A stretch of DNA of 64,000 nt from Littorina saxatilis. Its lineage: Eukaryota; Mollusca; Gastropoda; Littorinimorpha; Littorinidae. The notes under the pieces were generated by a model. The model had not been told where the DNA came from. It did not search any database and saw only the letters and a program-made list of their open reading frames with translations. Positions within the stretch are counted from its first letter, which is position 1. Every line of letters starts with the position of its first letter. This document shows positions 1 to 59,144 of the stretch, one piece after another. The position numbers and the translations under genes are program-made. Where the stretch lies: positions 21,491,066 to 21,555,065 of the forward strand of contig NC_090253.1 of the NCBI RefSeq assembly GCF_037325665.1. Reading direction: 5' to 3'.

Positions 1-120
1 TACGACGTGCTTACGGTAAGATTCAAAAGTAGCCTAACAGCGGCGATTTAGCTAGCACCAAGTAACAGCGAAACCTATTTTTAGGTCAGAACAAATATAA
101 AAGGAAAAGAGAATACTGAC

Positions 121-48217
<48,097 letters not shown>

Positions 48218-48278
48218 TCTGAAAGCCTTGGGTATGAAGTTCTTTTATTCTCCTGTGAATATCTGAATTCTCTGCTTC
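48218..48278 (-). other. NLE1: NLE1 5' untranslated part of exon 1
   Basis: The 61 bases before the ATG contain an in-frame stop. Immediately upstream is a T-rich tract ending in TTTTTTGCAG (48288..48279), a good acceptor, so a further non-coding exon probably lies to the right. I could not place it or a promoter. Confidence 0.5.
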
Positions 48279-48962
48279 CTGCAAAAAACAATAAATAAAT
48301 AAAAATAAAAAAACAATTTACCATTACCACTGACAGTGACTGTGACAGAGAAACTGAGATTAAGAAGCAGAAACCCATTCTCTCTCTGTCTCTCTCTCTC
48401 GCTCGCTCACTCTCTCTCGCTCACACACACACACACACACAACACACATAACCCAACAGCATCATACAATATACTTATAAGTTATACTTGACAACACTTA
48501 AGTTTATTATAAGTTACATGGTTGTCACGTGTTGAATCTTAGCGTTGTAAATGCACGGACGTTTCACTAGTTATACTGTAATCTAAATCTGAGCCTCTGA
48601 TTTAAAAGAACTTTCTCTTGAAAGCATTACAAGTCATTTAGTTACCATTCAAATCACGAGATGAACTGTACGGATGCATTTCATTTACGCCGACAACATC
48701 TACAGTTTAATGGTCCTCTTTCTGCTTCCTAATCCGAGTAAAACTAAAAGCGCAGGGATTGGCTTGGGCGTCGTTCATCGGTCTTTTGCCAGGTTAAATT
48801 CGGAAAAGACCGACTCACATCCATGGGTCTCAATCCGTCAACTGACCGATAGACATGCAGCAGATTCAGTCAGCTCATCTTATTTTTGTCTGCTGTCTTG
48901 GTTTTTTTTTCCCCCTTCCTTACCTAATTTAAATAAATATGGTTATTGTGTTCTCAGACCTT
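48279..48962. other. region upstream of NLE1 exon 1
   Basis: CT/CA simple repeats at 48380..48441. Either intron 0 of NLE1 or its promoter; no signal decides between them. Confidence 0.4.
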
Positions 48963-49334
48963 GGTAATCTTGAACTTTAGCGTGTTAAATTCATAGCTCA
49001 GAATTCAGAGGCATTTAAGTCTCCAAATTTTAGATCCTTTTGAAGTTACGGAATGAACTGTACAAATGCATTTCGTTTACATGGGTCAAAGAAGGAATTA
49101 TCCGAATGAGCGAACAAAGGAGACAACTCTTTCGTGTAAATGATGTCCCATGGTTGACAACGTACGCCATTTTCGTCGATTGAACAACCAAATTAATTAA
49201 TTATGAAGCTCAATCCGTCAATTAATTTCACGACAAATGTTCTTTGGCTTGCTTACATGGACTTGTATCAAAAATAAGTAAAGAGTCACTGGATTCTGAG
49301 CTATGAATTTAACACGCTAAAGTTCAAGATTACC
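48963..49334. mobile_element. MITE with 42-bp inverted ends and 8-bp target duplication (hAT-like)
   Basis: GGTAATCTTGAACTTTAGCG and its inverse form the ends (48963.. and ..49334, with the match extending ~42 bp). CAGACCTT flanks both sides (48955..48962, 49335..49342). Eight-base duplications fit hAT and a few other superfamilies; no transposase is present to decide. Confidence 0.9.
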
Positions 49335-49342
49335 CAGACCTT

Positions 49343-50505
49343 TTATTCCTCTTCATGTAAGACCATTGCAAAATAAACAAGAAAATGAAGAAATGAATTG
49401 AATTTTCCCATCATTTGTACATTGTAAACAACTTTCAGAAGTTTCTCCTCACTGCTGTAATGCACAATTGCGGCAGTTCCGTGGTGGAAGGAAAGGTTTT
49501 TTTCTTGACTGATTGGTTTGCAAAATGACTGATTGATTCGTGCTTGAGTGAGTCACTAGTCAGTCAATGGACTAGTGGACACAAGTGACAACCCAAGTCA
49601 ATCCCTGAAAGCGATCATCACCAGCGCTCAGCACTTGAAACAGATTACGAAGTAACATACCTTGGGTGAAAAATTTCCCAATTCACAGCATTTTGAAAAC
49701 CATTTTGATAAATCCTTCAGTAGAAACTAGAACACACCTCTCTCTGCAATTTAAAGAGCATAAAAAGACAACATAAACACACAAACCGTAAACACGTGTG
49801 TGTGTACTTGCGATTTCGCCGGAAGTAGGGCACCAAATGGGCCTTCATTTGAGAAGATTTTCATCTTTTTACCGAAATTGCAAGAATTGCCCATCGATAC
49901 TCTGTGTGTGAGTGTGTGTATGTGTGTGTCACTGTGTGTACGTGCGTGAGTGTGTGTCAGTGTGTGTGTGCTTTGATCAGTCCTTGGATCCTTTACTTGT
50001 TACATTGAATCAAGTATTGACTGAAAGTTTTGACCAGGGCGAAGTGGACCTTTGTCAACCTTATGTGTGTGTGAGAATGTGAGTGTGTGTGTGTGTGTGA
50101 AAGCATTCCTCAAAATGTTTTGTTTTTTTACATTTGATATTTATGTATACTTTTTTGAGTGAATTTGATTGTGACGATTTCTTCCATTTGTTGATAGTGC
50201 TATTTGAGGACATCATTTTCGTGTTTCACAAAAACTGAAATCGACTCCTTTTTTTATTTTACAAAGTAGTGTTTGGTTTGGACCGGACTGTGGAATAGCA
50301 TTTCAGCTTGGTACCTTTTAAGAAAATGTTATGAAACTAATTTTCATTCTAATTTAGCCTATATTTCCATTTTCTTTAATTTGGAATCAGATTCACAAAA
50401 GCAAAAATACTGTACGTGATTCCTTATTTCTAGATCCAAAAATATATATGTACTTGTATTTTTATTAATATTGAAACGCTAGAAAGTAAGTCATGCTCTG
50501 TGTAC

Positions 50506-50513
<8 letters not shown>
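49343..50513. other. unassigned region with a diverged family D relic
   Basis: GT-rich patches at 49915..49970 and 50065..50100. From ~50100 to 50515, GCATTTCAGCTTGGTACCTT, AATCAGATTCACAAAAGC and a CTCTGTGTACCTCTCT stretch resemble a worn copy of family D. No gene recognised. Confidence 0.4.

Positions 50514-50556
<43 letters not shown>
50514..50556. repeat. (CA)n microsatellite
   Basis: 43 bp of CA. Confidence 0.95.
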
Positions 50557-50561
<5 letters not shown>

Positions 50562-51239
50562 ATCTCAAGAATCATAAACCAAAAAAAATAAGGCAATTAA
50601 TTGTGTCTCACCACAACGCTTTCATTTGGTGCAAATGTCAATACCAAACAACAAGCAATAACACAAAAATTAAAACACAAGTAAGTAAATGGAGAAAAGA
50701 GTATGATAGTCATGATATTTCTTGTATTGATTTAAAGCATTGATTGATATACGTAAACATGTATGTATGAATAACATATACCATGTGCAAAACATTACTT
50801 TGTATGAATCTCAAGACATAAAACACCATGGCAACCATCCATGCAGTCAAACTATAATGTAGAAACATAATGATAGCTTTTTGGCAACAAAACAAAAACA
50901 ACAACAACAACTCGTCATAACGTGTGCCAGTTGTATCCCTTAGATTTCACAGACTGGTAGCTTTTTCATGATGTCTGTAGACAGTTTAAAACATTTTTTT
51001 ATTTAAGAATTATGTTTAGAAAAAAAATAGGGTCGCGTGTCGCGGAACTAGAAACTCGGAGTTTAACCCAAAAAATGTTCATACCTAATCTGATACGAAA
51101 AACAGTGAGAGGGTAAAGCCTGATTGTTTGACAATTTCTTTCCAGTATTTCCACATAAGAACATGAAAAATACACAACGTTTCTAGTTAAGGTGGACATT
51201 GAATTGCAAGTGCCTTTTTACATTTCAATATACAGTGGA

Positions 51240-52221
51240 ACCTGCCCTGGCGATCACCTCTTGATAACAACCACCTGCCCCGGTGACCACCTCTTGATAA
51301 CAACCACCTGCCCCGGTGACCACCTCTTGATAACAACCACCTGCCCTGGCGACCACCTCTTGATAACAACCACCTGCCCTGGTGACCACCTCTTGATAAC
51401 AACCACCTGCCCTAGTGACCACCTCTTGATAACAACCACCTGCCCTAGCAACCACCTCTTGATAACAACCACCTGCCCTGGTGATCACCTCTTGATAACA
51501 ACCACCTGCCCTGGCGACCACCTCTTGATAACAACCACCTGCCCTGGTGATCACCTCTTGATAACAACCACCTGCCCTGGTGATCACGTCTTGATAACAA
51601 CCACCTGCCCTGGTGATCACCTCTTGATAACAACCACCTGCCCTGGTGACCACCTCTTGATAAGGCAACCACCTGCCCTGGCGACCACCTCTTGATAACA
51701 ACCACTTGCCCTGGCGACCACCTCTTGATAACAACCACCTGCCCTGGCGACCACCTCTTGATAACGACCATACGTCCTGGCGACCACCTCTTGATAACGA
51801 CCATACGCCCTGGCGACCACCTCTTGATAACGACCACCTGCCCTGGTGATCTCCTCTTGATAACAACCACCTGCCCTGGTGATAACAACCACCTGCCCTG
51901 GTGACCACCTCTTGATAACAACCACCTGCCCTGGTGATCACCTCTTGATAACGACCACCTGCCCATTACGACAACCTGCCCTGGTGATCACCTCTTGATA
52001 ACAACCACCTGCCCTGGTGATCACCTCTTGATAACCACCACCTGCCCCGGTGATAACAACCACCTGCCCTGGTGACCACCTCTTGCTAACAACCACCTGC
52101 CCTGGTGACCACCTCTTGCTAACAACCACCTGCCCTGGTGACCACCTCTTGCTAACAACCACCTGCCCTGGTGACCACCTCACGATAACAACCACCTGCG
52201 CTTGTTATCACCTCTTGATAA
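51240..52221. repeat. 33-bp minisatellite, left block (~29 units)
   Basis: Unit GATAACAACCACCTGCCCTG then GTGACCACCTCTT, with common GGTGATCAC and GGCGACCAC variants. Some units are shortened. Confidence 0.97.
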
Positions 52222-52863
52222 CCCCCCGCGGGTTAGGGGGAGTCCCATATTGGTTGGGACTAGAAAGAATTTACCCGATGCTACCCAGCATGTTGTAAGA
52301 GGCGACTAACGGTTCTGTTTCTTCTCTTCTTTTGTCTTATTTCTGCCTTACCAGTCCTTTCACCTATATTTCCTTCCAAGATAACTCTCCCTACTATTCC
52401 CTGCAGTTTTCCAATTCTTTTCTTGTTGTCTTATTTCTACCTGACTGGATCCATCACCTTTATTTCACTTACCAAAAGTCTGCTTTTCCACATCCTTATT
52501 TCTCTGCACCCCGCATGTCGTATGAGGCGACTAACGGATTCTGTTTCTCCTTTTACCCTTGTTAAGTGGTTCTTGTATAGAATATAGTCAATGTTTGTAA
52601 AGATTTTAGTCAAGCAGTATGTAAGAAATGTTTAGTCCTTTGTACTGGAAACTTGCATTCTCACAGTAAGGTCATATATTGTACTACGTTGCAAGCCCCT
52701 GGAGCAATTTTGTGATTAGTGCTTTTGTGAACAAGAAACACTTAACAAGTGGCTCTATCCCATCTCCTCCCCCTTTCCCCTATCCCATCTCCCTCCTTTC
52801 CATCGTCGCGATATAACCTTCGTGGTTGAAAACGACGTTAAACACCAAATAAAGAAAGAAAGA
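52222..52863 (+). mobile_element. SINE-A, long variant, inserted in the minisatellite
   Basis: Head CCCCCCGCGGGTTAGGGGGA at left, GACGTTAAACACCAAATAAA and AAAG tail at right; target duplication ACCTCTTGATAA (52210..52221, 52864..52875). About 640 bp because ~250 bp extra lies after the head, with the GAGGCGACTAACGG motif present twice. Confidence 0.9.
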
Positions 52864-53815
52864 ACCTCTTGATAACAACCACCTGCCCTGGTGACCACCT
52901 CTTGATAACAACCACCTGCCCTGGTGACCACGTACCACCTCTTGATAACAACCACCTGCGCTTGTGATCACCTCTTGATAACAACCACCCGCGCTTGTGA
53001 TCACCTCTTGATAACAATCACCAGCCCTGGTGATCACCTTTTGATAACAACCACCTGCTCTGGTGATCACCTCTTGATAACAACCACCTGCCCTGGTGAT
53101 CACCTCTTGATAACAACCACCTGCCCTGGTGATCACCTCTTGATAACAACCACCTGCCCTGGTGATCACCTCTTGATAACAACCACCTGCCCTGGTGATC
53201 ACCTATTGATAACAACCACCTGCTCTGGTGATCACCTCTTGATAACAACCACCTGCCCTGGTGATCACCTCTTGATAACAACCACCTCTTGATAACAACC
53301 ACCTCTTGATAACAAACATCTGTCACAACCAGCAACCACCTCTTGATAACAAACATCTGTCACAACCAGCAACCACCTCTTGATAACAACAACCTGCCCT
53401 GGTGCCCACCACTTGCTAACGACAACCTGCCCTGATGACCTCCTCTTGCTAACGACAACCTGCCCTGGTGACAACCTCTTGATAACAACCAGTCCTGCCC
53501 TGGTGACCACCTCTTGATAACAACCAGTCCTGCCCTGGTGACCACCTCTTGATAACAACCACCTGCCCTGGCGACCACCTCTTGATAACAACCACCTGCC
53601 CTGGTGACCACCTCTTGATAACCACCTGCGCACATTGACCACCTCTTGATAACAACCAGTCCTGCCCTGGTGACCACCTCTTGATAACAACCACCTGCCC
53701 TGGCGACCACCTCTTGATATGTTACAACCACCTGCCCTGGCGACCACCTTTTGATAACAACCACCTGCCCTGGTGACCACCTCTTGATAACCACCTGCCC
53801 ACATTGACCACCCGA
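52864..53815. repeat. 33-bp minisatellite, right block (~28 units)
   Basis: Same unit as the left block, with more length variants, including units with CAACCAGTCCTGCCC and two units with ACAAACATCTGTCACAACC. Confidence 0.97.
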
Positions 53816-54031
53816 AAGGGTTCCGGACTGATGACTTTTTTCTGTATAGTTCACATTTTTATATCGACCACCTGTCAATAAAGACAACTTTTGGTTGCAT
53901 GGTCCCTCTGGTGGTCGTTATAGACAGGTTCTACTGTATAATCATTTATCTGTGATGTTTCAAAACTGTGAGCAACTGTCGGAATGTTGTGACATGTACA
54001 ATGGAACTCCCCATTTATGACCTCCAAAATG

Positions 54032-54445
54032 GGCGGGGATATAGCTCAGTTGGTAGCGCGCTGGATTTGTATTCAGTTGGCCGTTGTCAGCGTGAGTTCG
54101 ATCCCAGGTTCGGCGGAAATTTATTTCACAGAGTCAACTTTGTGTGCAGACTCTCTTCGGTGTCCGAACCTCCCCCCGTGTACACTACATTGGGTGTGCA
54201 CGTTAAAGATCCCACGATTGACAAAAGGGTCTTTCCTGGCAAAATTGCTTAGGCACAGTTAATAATTGTCTACCTATACCCGTGTGACTTGGAATAATAG
54301 GCCGTGAAAGGTAAATATGCGCCGAAATGGCTGCAATCTACTGGCCGTATAAAATTTCATCTCACACGGCATCACTGCAGAGCGCCTAGAACTGTACCCA
54401 CGGAATATGCGCGATATAAGACTCATTGATTGATTGATTGATTAA
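54032..54445 (+). mobile_element. SINE-B, full length
   Basis: Head GGGGATATAGCTCAGTTGGT with B box GAGTTCGATCCC; conserved core and (GATT)n tail. Best-preserved copy in the window. Confidence 0.92.
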
Positions 54446-54448
54446 ACA

Positions 54449-54820
54449 TCCCCCCGCAGGTTAGGGGGAAGAATTTACCCGATGCTCCCCAGCATGTCGG
54501 AAGAGGCGACTAGCGGATTCTGTTTCTCTTTTAACCCTTGTTAAGTGTTTCTTGTATAGAATATAGTCAATTTTTGTAAAGATTTTAGTCAAGCAGTATG
54601 TAAGAAATGTTAAGTCCTTTGTACTGGAAACTTGCATTCTCCCAGTAAGGTAATATATTGTACTACGTTGCAAGCCCCTGGAGCAATTTTTTGATTAGTG
54701 CTTTTGTGAACAAGAAACAATTGACAAGTGGCTCTATCCCATCTCCCCCCTTTCCCCGTCGCGAAATAACCTTCGTGGTTGAAAACGACGTTAAACACCA
54801 AATAAAGAAAGAAAAGAAAG
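54449..54820 (+). mobile_element. SINE-A, full length
   Basis: From CCCCCCGCAGGTTAGGGGGA to the AAAG tail, directly after the SINE-B tail. Confidence 0.92.
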
Positions 54821-54825
54821 GTCTT

Positions 54826-55893
54826 AAACAAGTCGCGTAAGGCGAAAATACAACATTTAGTCAAGCCGTCGTACTCACAGAATGAAACTGAACGCGCTGC
54901 ATTTTTTTCTCACCAAGACCGTATATATATACTCCACCGCTCGTGGCAAAGGCAGTGAAATTGACTAGCCCGAATAGCGTGGTAGTGGTTGCGCTGAGCA
55001 CGATAGCACGCTTGTCTGTATCTGTTCTTTTTAACTTTCTGAGCTTGTTTTTAATTCAAATATATCATATATATATGTTTTTGGAATCAGGAACCGACAA
55101 GAAATAAGATGAAATTGTTTTTAAAGGGATTCCGGACATTTTATTATCATAGTTTTCATATATTTAATTTTCAGAGCTGGTTTGTAATCCAAATATGACT
55201 TATTTATATGTTTTGGAATCAGAAAATGATGAACAACAAAATGACATTTTTTTGATCGTTTTATAAAAAAAATAATTTTAACTACAAATTTCAGATTTTT
55301 AATGACCAAAATGATTCTTTCTTTCTTTCTTTCTTTCTTTATTTGGTGTTTAACGTCGTTTTCAACCATTCAAGGTTATATCGCGACGAGGGAAGGGGGG
55401 AGATGGGATAGGGGAAAGGGGGGAGATGGGATAGAGCCACTTGTTAATTGTTTCTTGTTCACAAAAGCACTTAATCAAAAAATTGCTCCAGGGGCCAATT
55501 GCAACGTAGTACAATATATGACCTTACTGGGAGAATGCAAGTTTCCAGTAACCAAAATCATTAATTAATTTTTAAGCCTTCAAGCTGAAATGCAATACCA
55601 TAGTCCGGCCTTTGTCAAAGATTGCTTGACCAAAATTTCAATCCATCTGACTTAAAAATTAGGGTCTGACAGTGCGGCCTCAGCTTTGACAAAAAGCTGG
55701 ATATGACGTCATCAAAGACATTTATCCAAACCAAAGAAACAAACGTCCGGGGATATTATACCCAGGAACTCTCATGTCAAATTTCATGAAGATCGGTTCA
55801 GTAGTTATCTCTGAATCGATGTATACACACACACACATACACATCACGACCCTCGTCTCGATTCCCCGTCTATGTTAACTAAATGTAAAAAAG
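54826..55893 (-). mobile_element. family D transposon with SINE-A inside
   Basis: From AAACAAGTCGCGTAAGGCGA to TATGTTAACTAAATGT; CRE palindrome TGACGTCA at 55704..55711. More diverged than the copy at 32457. Confidence 0.8.
55317..55550 (-). mobile_element. 5'-truncated SINE-A
   Basis: (CTTT)n tail at left, ends at TTTCCAGTA without the head. Target duplication ACCAAAATGATT/ACCAAAATCATT (55305..55316, 55551..55562). Confidence 0.9.
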
Positions 55894-55895
55894 GA

Positions 55896-56120
55896 AGACT
55901 GTCCGAAGGTAAATTAAGAAAGAGGTTATGAACCAACAAATCTGATACAAGGTTTTTAAAGGAGGAGATCATAAATTGGGGGGGGGGGGGGGGGAGGGGT
56001 TGTCTTAAAAGGGAGTTACACTGTACTTGGATGTCAGCTAAGGAATATTTGAAACTAAGATTTCCTCAAATCTATGAATTCCTGAATAAATCTTAACAAA
56101 AAAAAAGTTGCTCCATATAA
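55896..56120. other. short unassigned spacer
   Basis: Holds a poly-G run at 55978..55994 and TTAAAAGGGAGTTACACTGTA, possibly a worn pogo-like MITE end. Confidence 0.4.
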
Positions 56121-56885
56121 AACAAGAAGGGCAAAGCCCATACGACTCACATGCTTGACCTTGACCTTTACATGACCTTGACCTTCAGCTAAACCTAGCA
56201 ATGACATCATACACTAAGAACTGCTTTACACATTTTTCCTACCAAAATACATGTGACCTTGACCCAAGGTCAAGGTCATCCAAGGTCATGCAACACAAAG
56301 CTGTTAATTCAAGACATAGGAAGTACAATGGTGCTTATTGGCTCTTTCTACCACGAGATATGGTCACTTTTAGTGGTTCACTACCTTATTTTGGTCACAT
56401 TTCATAAGGGTCAAAGTGACCTTGACCTTGATCATATGTGACCAAATGTGTCTCATGATGAAAGCATAACATGTGCCCCACATAATTTTTAAGTTTGAAA
56501 CAGTTATCTTCCATAGTTCAGGGTCAAGGTCACTTCAAAATATGTATACAATCCAACTTTGAAGAGCTCCTGTGACCTTGACCTTGAAGTAAAGTAAACC
56601 AAACTGGTATCAAAAGATGGGGCTTACTTTGCCCTATATATCATATATAGGTGAGGTATTAAATCTCAAAAACTTCAGAGAAAATGTGAAAAATGTGAAA
56701 AATAGCTGTTTTTTAGACAACATTTATGGCCTCTGCGACCTTGACCTTGAAGCAAGGTCAAGATGCTATGTATGTTTTTGGGGGCCTTGTCATCATACAC
56801 CATCTTGCCAAATTTGGTACTGATAGACTGAATAGTGTCCAAGAAATATCCAACGTTAAAGTTTTCCGGACGGACGGACGGACGG
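56121..56885 (+). mobile_element. family F transposon, 3' end missing
   Basis: Nearly identical to 25693..26461 up to the (GGAC)n block, with extra TGACCTTGACC boxes near its start; the terminal hairpin is absent. Confidence 0.85.
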
Positions 56886-57380
56886 GCGGCATAGATCTCG
56901 AATGAATCTACCCAATCTTCCCAACAAATCGAGAGGCTTGACACGTCGCCGTGAATGTCAAAATTACTGACCTGTGTCCGGGGTCAGGCTATCTCCAATT
57001 AGGTGGCGGGGCGACCATCCCCAACCCGGCGGGTCCCCAGGTGGCGGATAGGGGGTGTCCCTTAGATATAAGGGATTGCAGCGATATAAGTCGGGCTTGC
57101 CCGGACGAATAAGCTGTCCTGGACCAACTGGCGGTGTTCCTATCAGAGCGGGGTGGTTAACAGGTGGCACTGTTGACTAGTAAATACCCTATGTGCTCAT
57201 ACGGGTTCATCACGCGGGTAAGAGGCGCGTTAAAACCCCTGCTACCTGTGCTCCCAGGTAAGGTCCCTGACCAGGAGCTAAGGGTGGGGTAACCCCGACA
57301 GAAACCTCTAGTGCTGAAGTCGGCGGTACTGAGCGAGACAGCGCACTTTAACGGATCACAGTACCACGCACACCATCGCC

Positions 57381-59144
57381 ATGAATACACGCAGAGACCA
57401 AACCAATCGAAATGGTGCTCGCCCTGTGAGGACCCCCCAGGCAGGTGCAGCGCCGGGCTCCGTGCCTCAAAGGAGCCCACCCTCAGCTACTGGAGGTCCC
57501 TTCGTCTTGTCCTGTGGAGCCAGGGGACGAGCAAGGAGAGCAACTGGCCAAAAACCAAGCAAGGTCAAGGAGACCCCTGACATCAACATCATGCAATGGA
57601 ATGCAGAAGGGGTCAGCAACAAGAAGGAAGAACTCGAACACTTTCTTCATAAGAACAGTATCAACATCTGCTGCTTACAGGAAACACACCTGCAAGAGGG
57701 GAAGCCGTTCAAGATCAGAGGCTACCAGGTGTTTTCAAATGGACGGAAAGGGAGAGCAAAGGGAGGAGTGATGACACTGGTGAGAAACAACATCAACGCC
57801 ACTGAAGTCAAGAAACTTACAGGTGAAGCTGAGTACATAGAAGTCAAGGTCATTATCCAAGACAGCACATTTAACATCGTCAACTACTATTGCCCCGATG
57901 ACAAGATGCTGTCCCTTGACACTATCCAGGTCCCAGACAGCGGCTTCCTCATCGCTGGAGACTTCAACAGCCGGTCCCAGAGTTGGGGATACAGCAACAT
58001 GGACAACAGAGGAGAAGAAGTTGAAGCCTGGCAAGATGAACACCACCTTATCCTTGCAAATGACCCCACTGACACACATACCTTCTACTCGCGCCGCTGG
58101 CACACCACCACAACTCCAGACCTGGCCTTCTGCACCGATGACATCCACAGAAAGATCAGCAGAAAGGTAGAGGAACAGCTCGGAGGTAGTGATCATCGCC
58201 CAGTCGTCCTTACCATGCGTGCTAAAGCACCAGAACACTCGCAACACCCGCGATGGAACTACAAAAAGGCCCAGTGGGGCTTGTTCAGCGTACTCACCAA
58301 CGAGCTGACAAAGGGCATAGAAGTTACAGATAGGAACATCAACAATGTAGTCAAAGACTTCAACAACAGTATTTCCCAGGCAGCCAAGGAGTGCATACCC
58401 AATGGCGCAAGAAAAGACTACACCCCTTATTGGACAAGTGAGCTGCAGAAGGCGCATGATGCTCTGACAGAAGCAAGAAGAGAGGCTGAAACCAACCCCA
58501 GCCAGGAGAACAACATCAAGCTCCAAGAAAGAAAAGCAAAGTTCTTGCGAACCAAGCTGGAGAGCAAAAGAAGAAGTTGGAGAGAGAAAACAGCAAGCCT
58601 CAACATGAAGAAAGACACAACAAAGCTTTGGAAACTGACAAAGGCCCTGAACGACGAAAGCACCAAAGGCCAGAAGATCACCCTGAAAAATGAAGGAAAC
58701 ACTCTTACAGGAAGGGCTGCCGCCAACAATTTTGCAACAGCATATGCAGCAGAAAGTAATACCACCATACCCCAGCACCGCCAGAAAGAGATACGACAGG
58801 AAAAGAAGGAAAGAACAGCAGGAGAAAATGAGGTACCAGACGCCATGCATACTGACATCAGCCTGGCAGAAATGAAGAAGGCCATCAGGAAGTTGAAGAA
58901 AAAGAAGTCTCCAGGACCTGACAACATCACAAACGAAATGCTTCAACATCTAGGAAACACCGCGCTTCAGAAGCTACTAGATATATACAACCTCAGCTGG
59001 AAGCAAGGCCAGGTACCGCAGTGCTGGAGAGAAGCCACAATGATTCCAATCCTCAAACGTGGCAAAAACAAAAGCAAAGCCCAAAGCTACCGTCCCATCA
59101 GCTTAACAAGTTGTGTCTGTAAGACCATGGAGCGCATCATCTGA
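57381..59144 (+). CDS. LINE polyprotein, first part: endonuclease and RT start
   Basis: 587 residues from ATG 57381. Endonuclease from ~residue 70: INIMQWNAEGVSNKKEELEH, CCLQETHLQEG (catalytic E), FLIAGDFNSRSQSWGY (DFN), TTTPDLAFCTDD and GGSDHRPVVLT (SDH). A lysine-rich linker follows, then RT motif KKKSPGPDNITNEML and SYRPISLTS. It ends at a TGA (59142) caused by a frameshift near 59140; the RT continues in another frame. Confidence 0.92.
   Translation: MNTRRDQTNRNGARPVRTPQAGAAPGSVPQRSPPSATGGPFVLSCGARGRARRATGQKPSKVKETPDINIMQWNAEGVSNKKEELEHFLHKNSINICCLQETHLQEGKPFKIRGYQVFSNGRKGRAKGGVMTLVRNNINATEVKKLTGEAEYIEVKVIIQDSTFNIVNYYCPDDKMLSLDTIQVPDSGFLIAGDFNSRSQSWGYSNMDNRGEEVEAWQDEHHLILANDPTDTHTFYSRRWHTTTTPDLAFCTDDIHRKISRKVEEQLGGSDHRPVVLTMRAKAPEHSQHPRWNYKKAQWGLFSVLTNELTKGIEVTDRNINNVVKDFNNSISQAAKECIPNGARKDYTPYWTSELQKAHDALTEARREAETNPSQENNIKLQERKAKFLRTKLESKRRSWREKTASLNMKKDTTKLWKLTKALNDESTKGQKITLKNEGNTLTGRAAANNFATAYAAESNTTIPQHRQKEIRQEKKERTAGENEVPDAMHTDISLAEMKKAIRKLKKKKSPGPDNITNEMLQHLGNTALQKLLDIYNLSWKQGQVPQCWREATMIPILKRGKNKSKAQSYRPISLTSCVCKTMERII

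Larger units (their letters stand above)
51233..53936. mobile_element. pogo-like MITE expanded by an internal 33-bp minisatellite
   Basis: Ends CAGTGGAACCTG and CAGGTTCTACTG (one mismatch in inverse) flanked by TA. Between them is almost only the 33-bp repeat, plus a SINE-A inserted at 52222..52863. The right end (53816..53936) keeps unique MITE sequence with GACCACCTGTCAATAAAGAC, from which the repeat unit could have arisen. Confidence 0.82.

Noticed and set aside
51240-53815. CRISPR-like regular repeats
   Set aside because: There are no distinct spacers; the repeat is head-to-tail, and the setting is a eukaryotic intron-rich genome.
51225-53887. Long open frames on both strands (up to 238 residues) with 11-residue repeats
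   Set aside because: The 33-bp unit is a multiple of three, so every frame without a stop in the unit stays open. They are minisatellite artefacts.
57735-58949. 404-residue frame on the minus strand
   Set aside because: It lies exactly antisense to the LINE endonuclease and linker and has no motif; a shadow frame.
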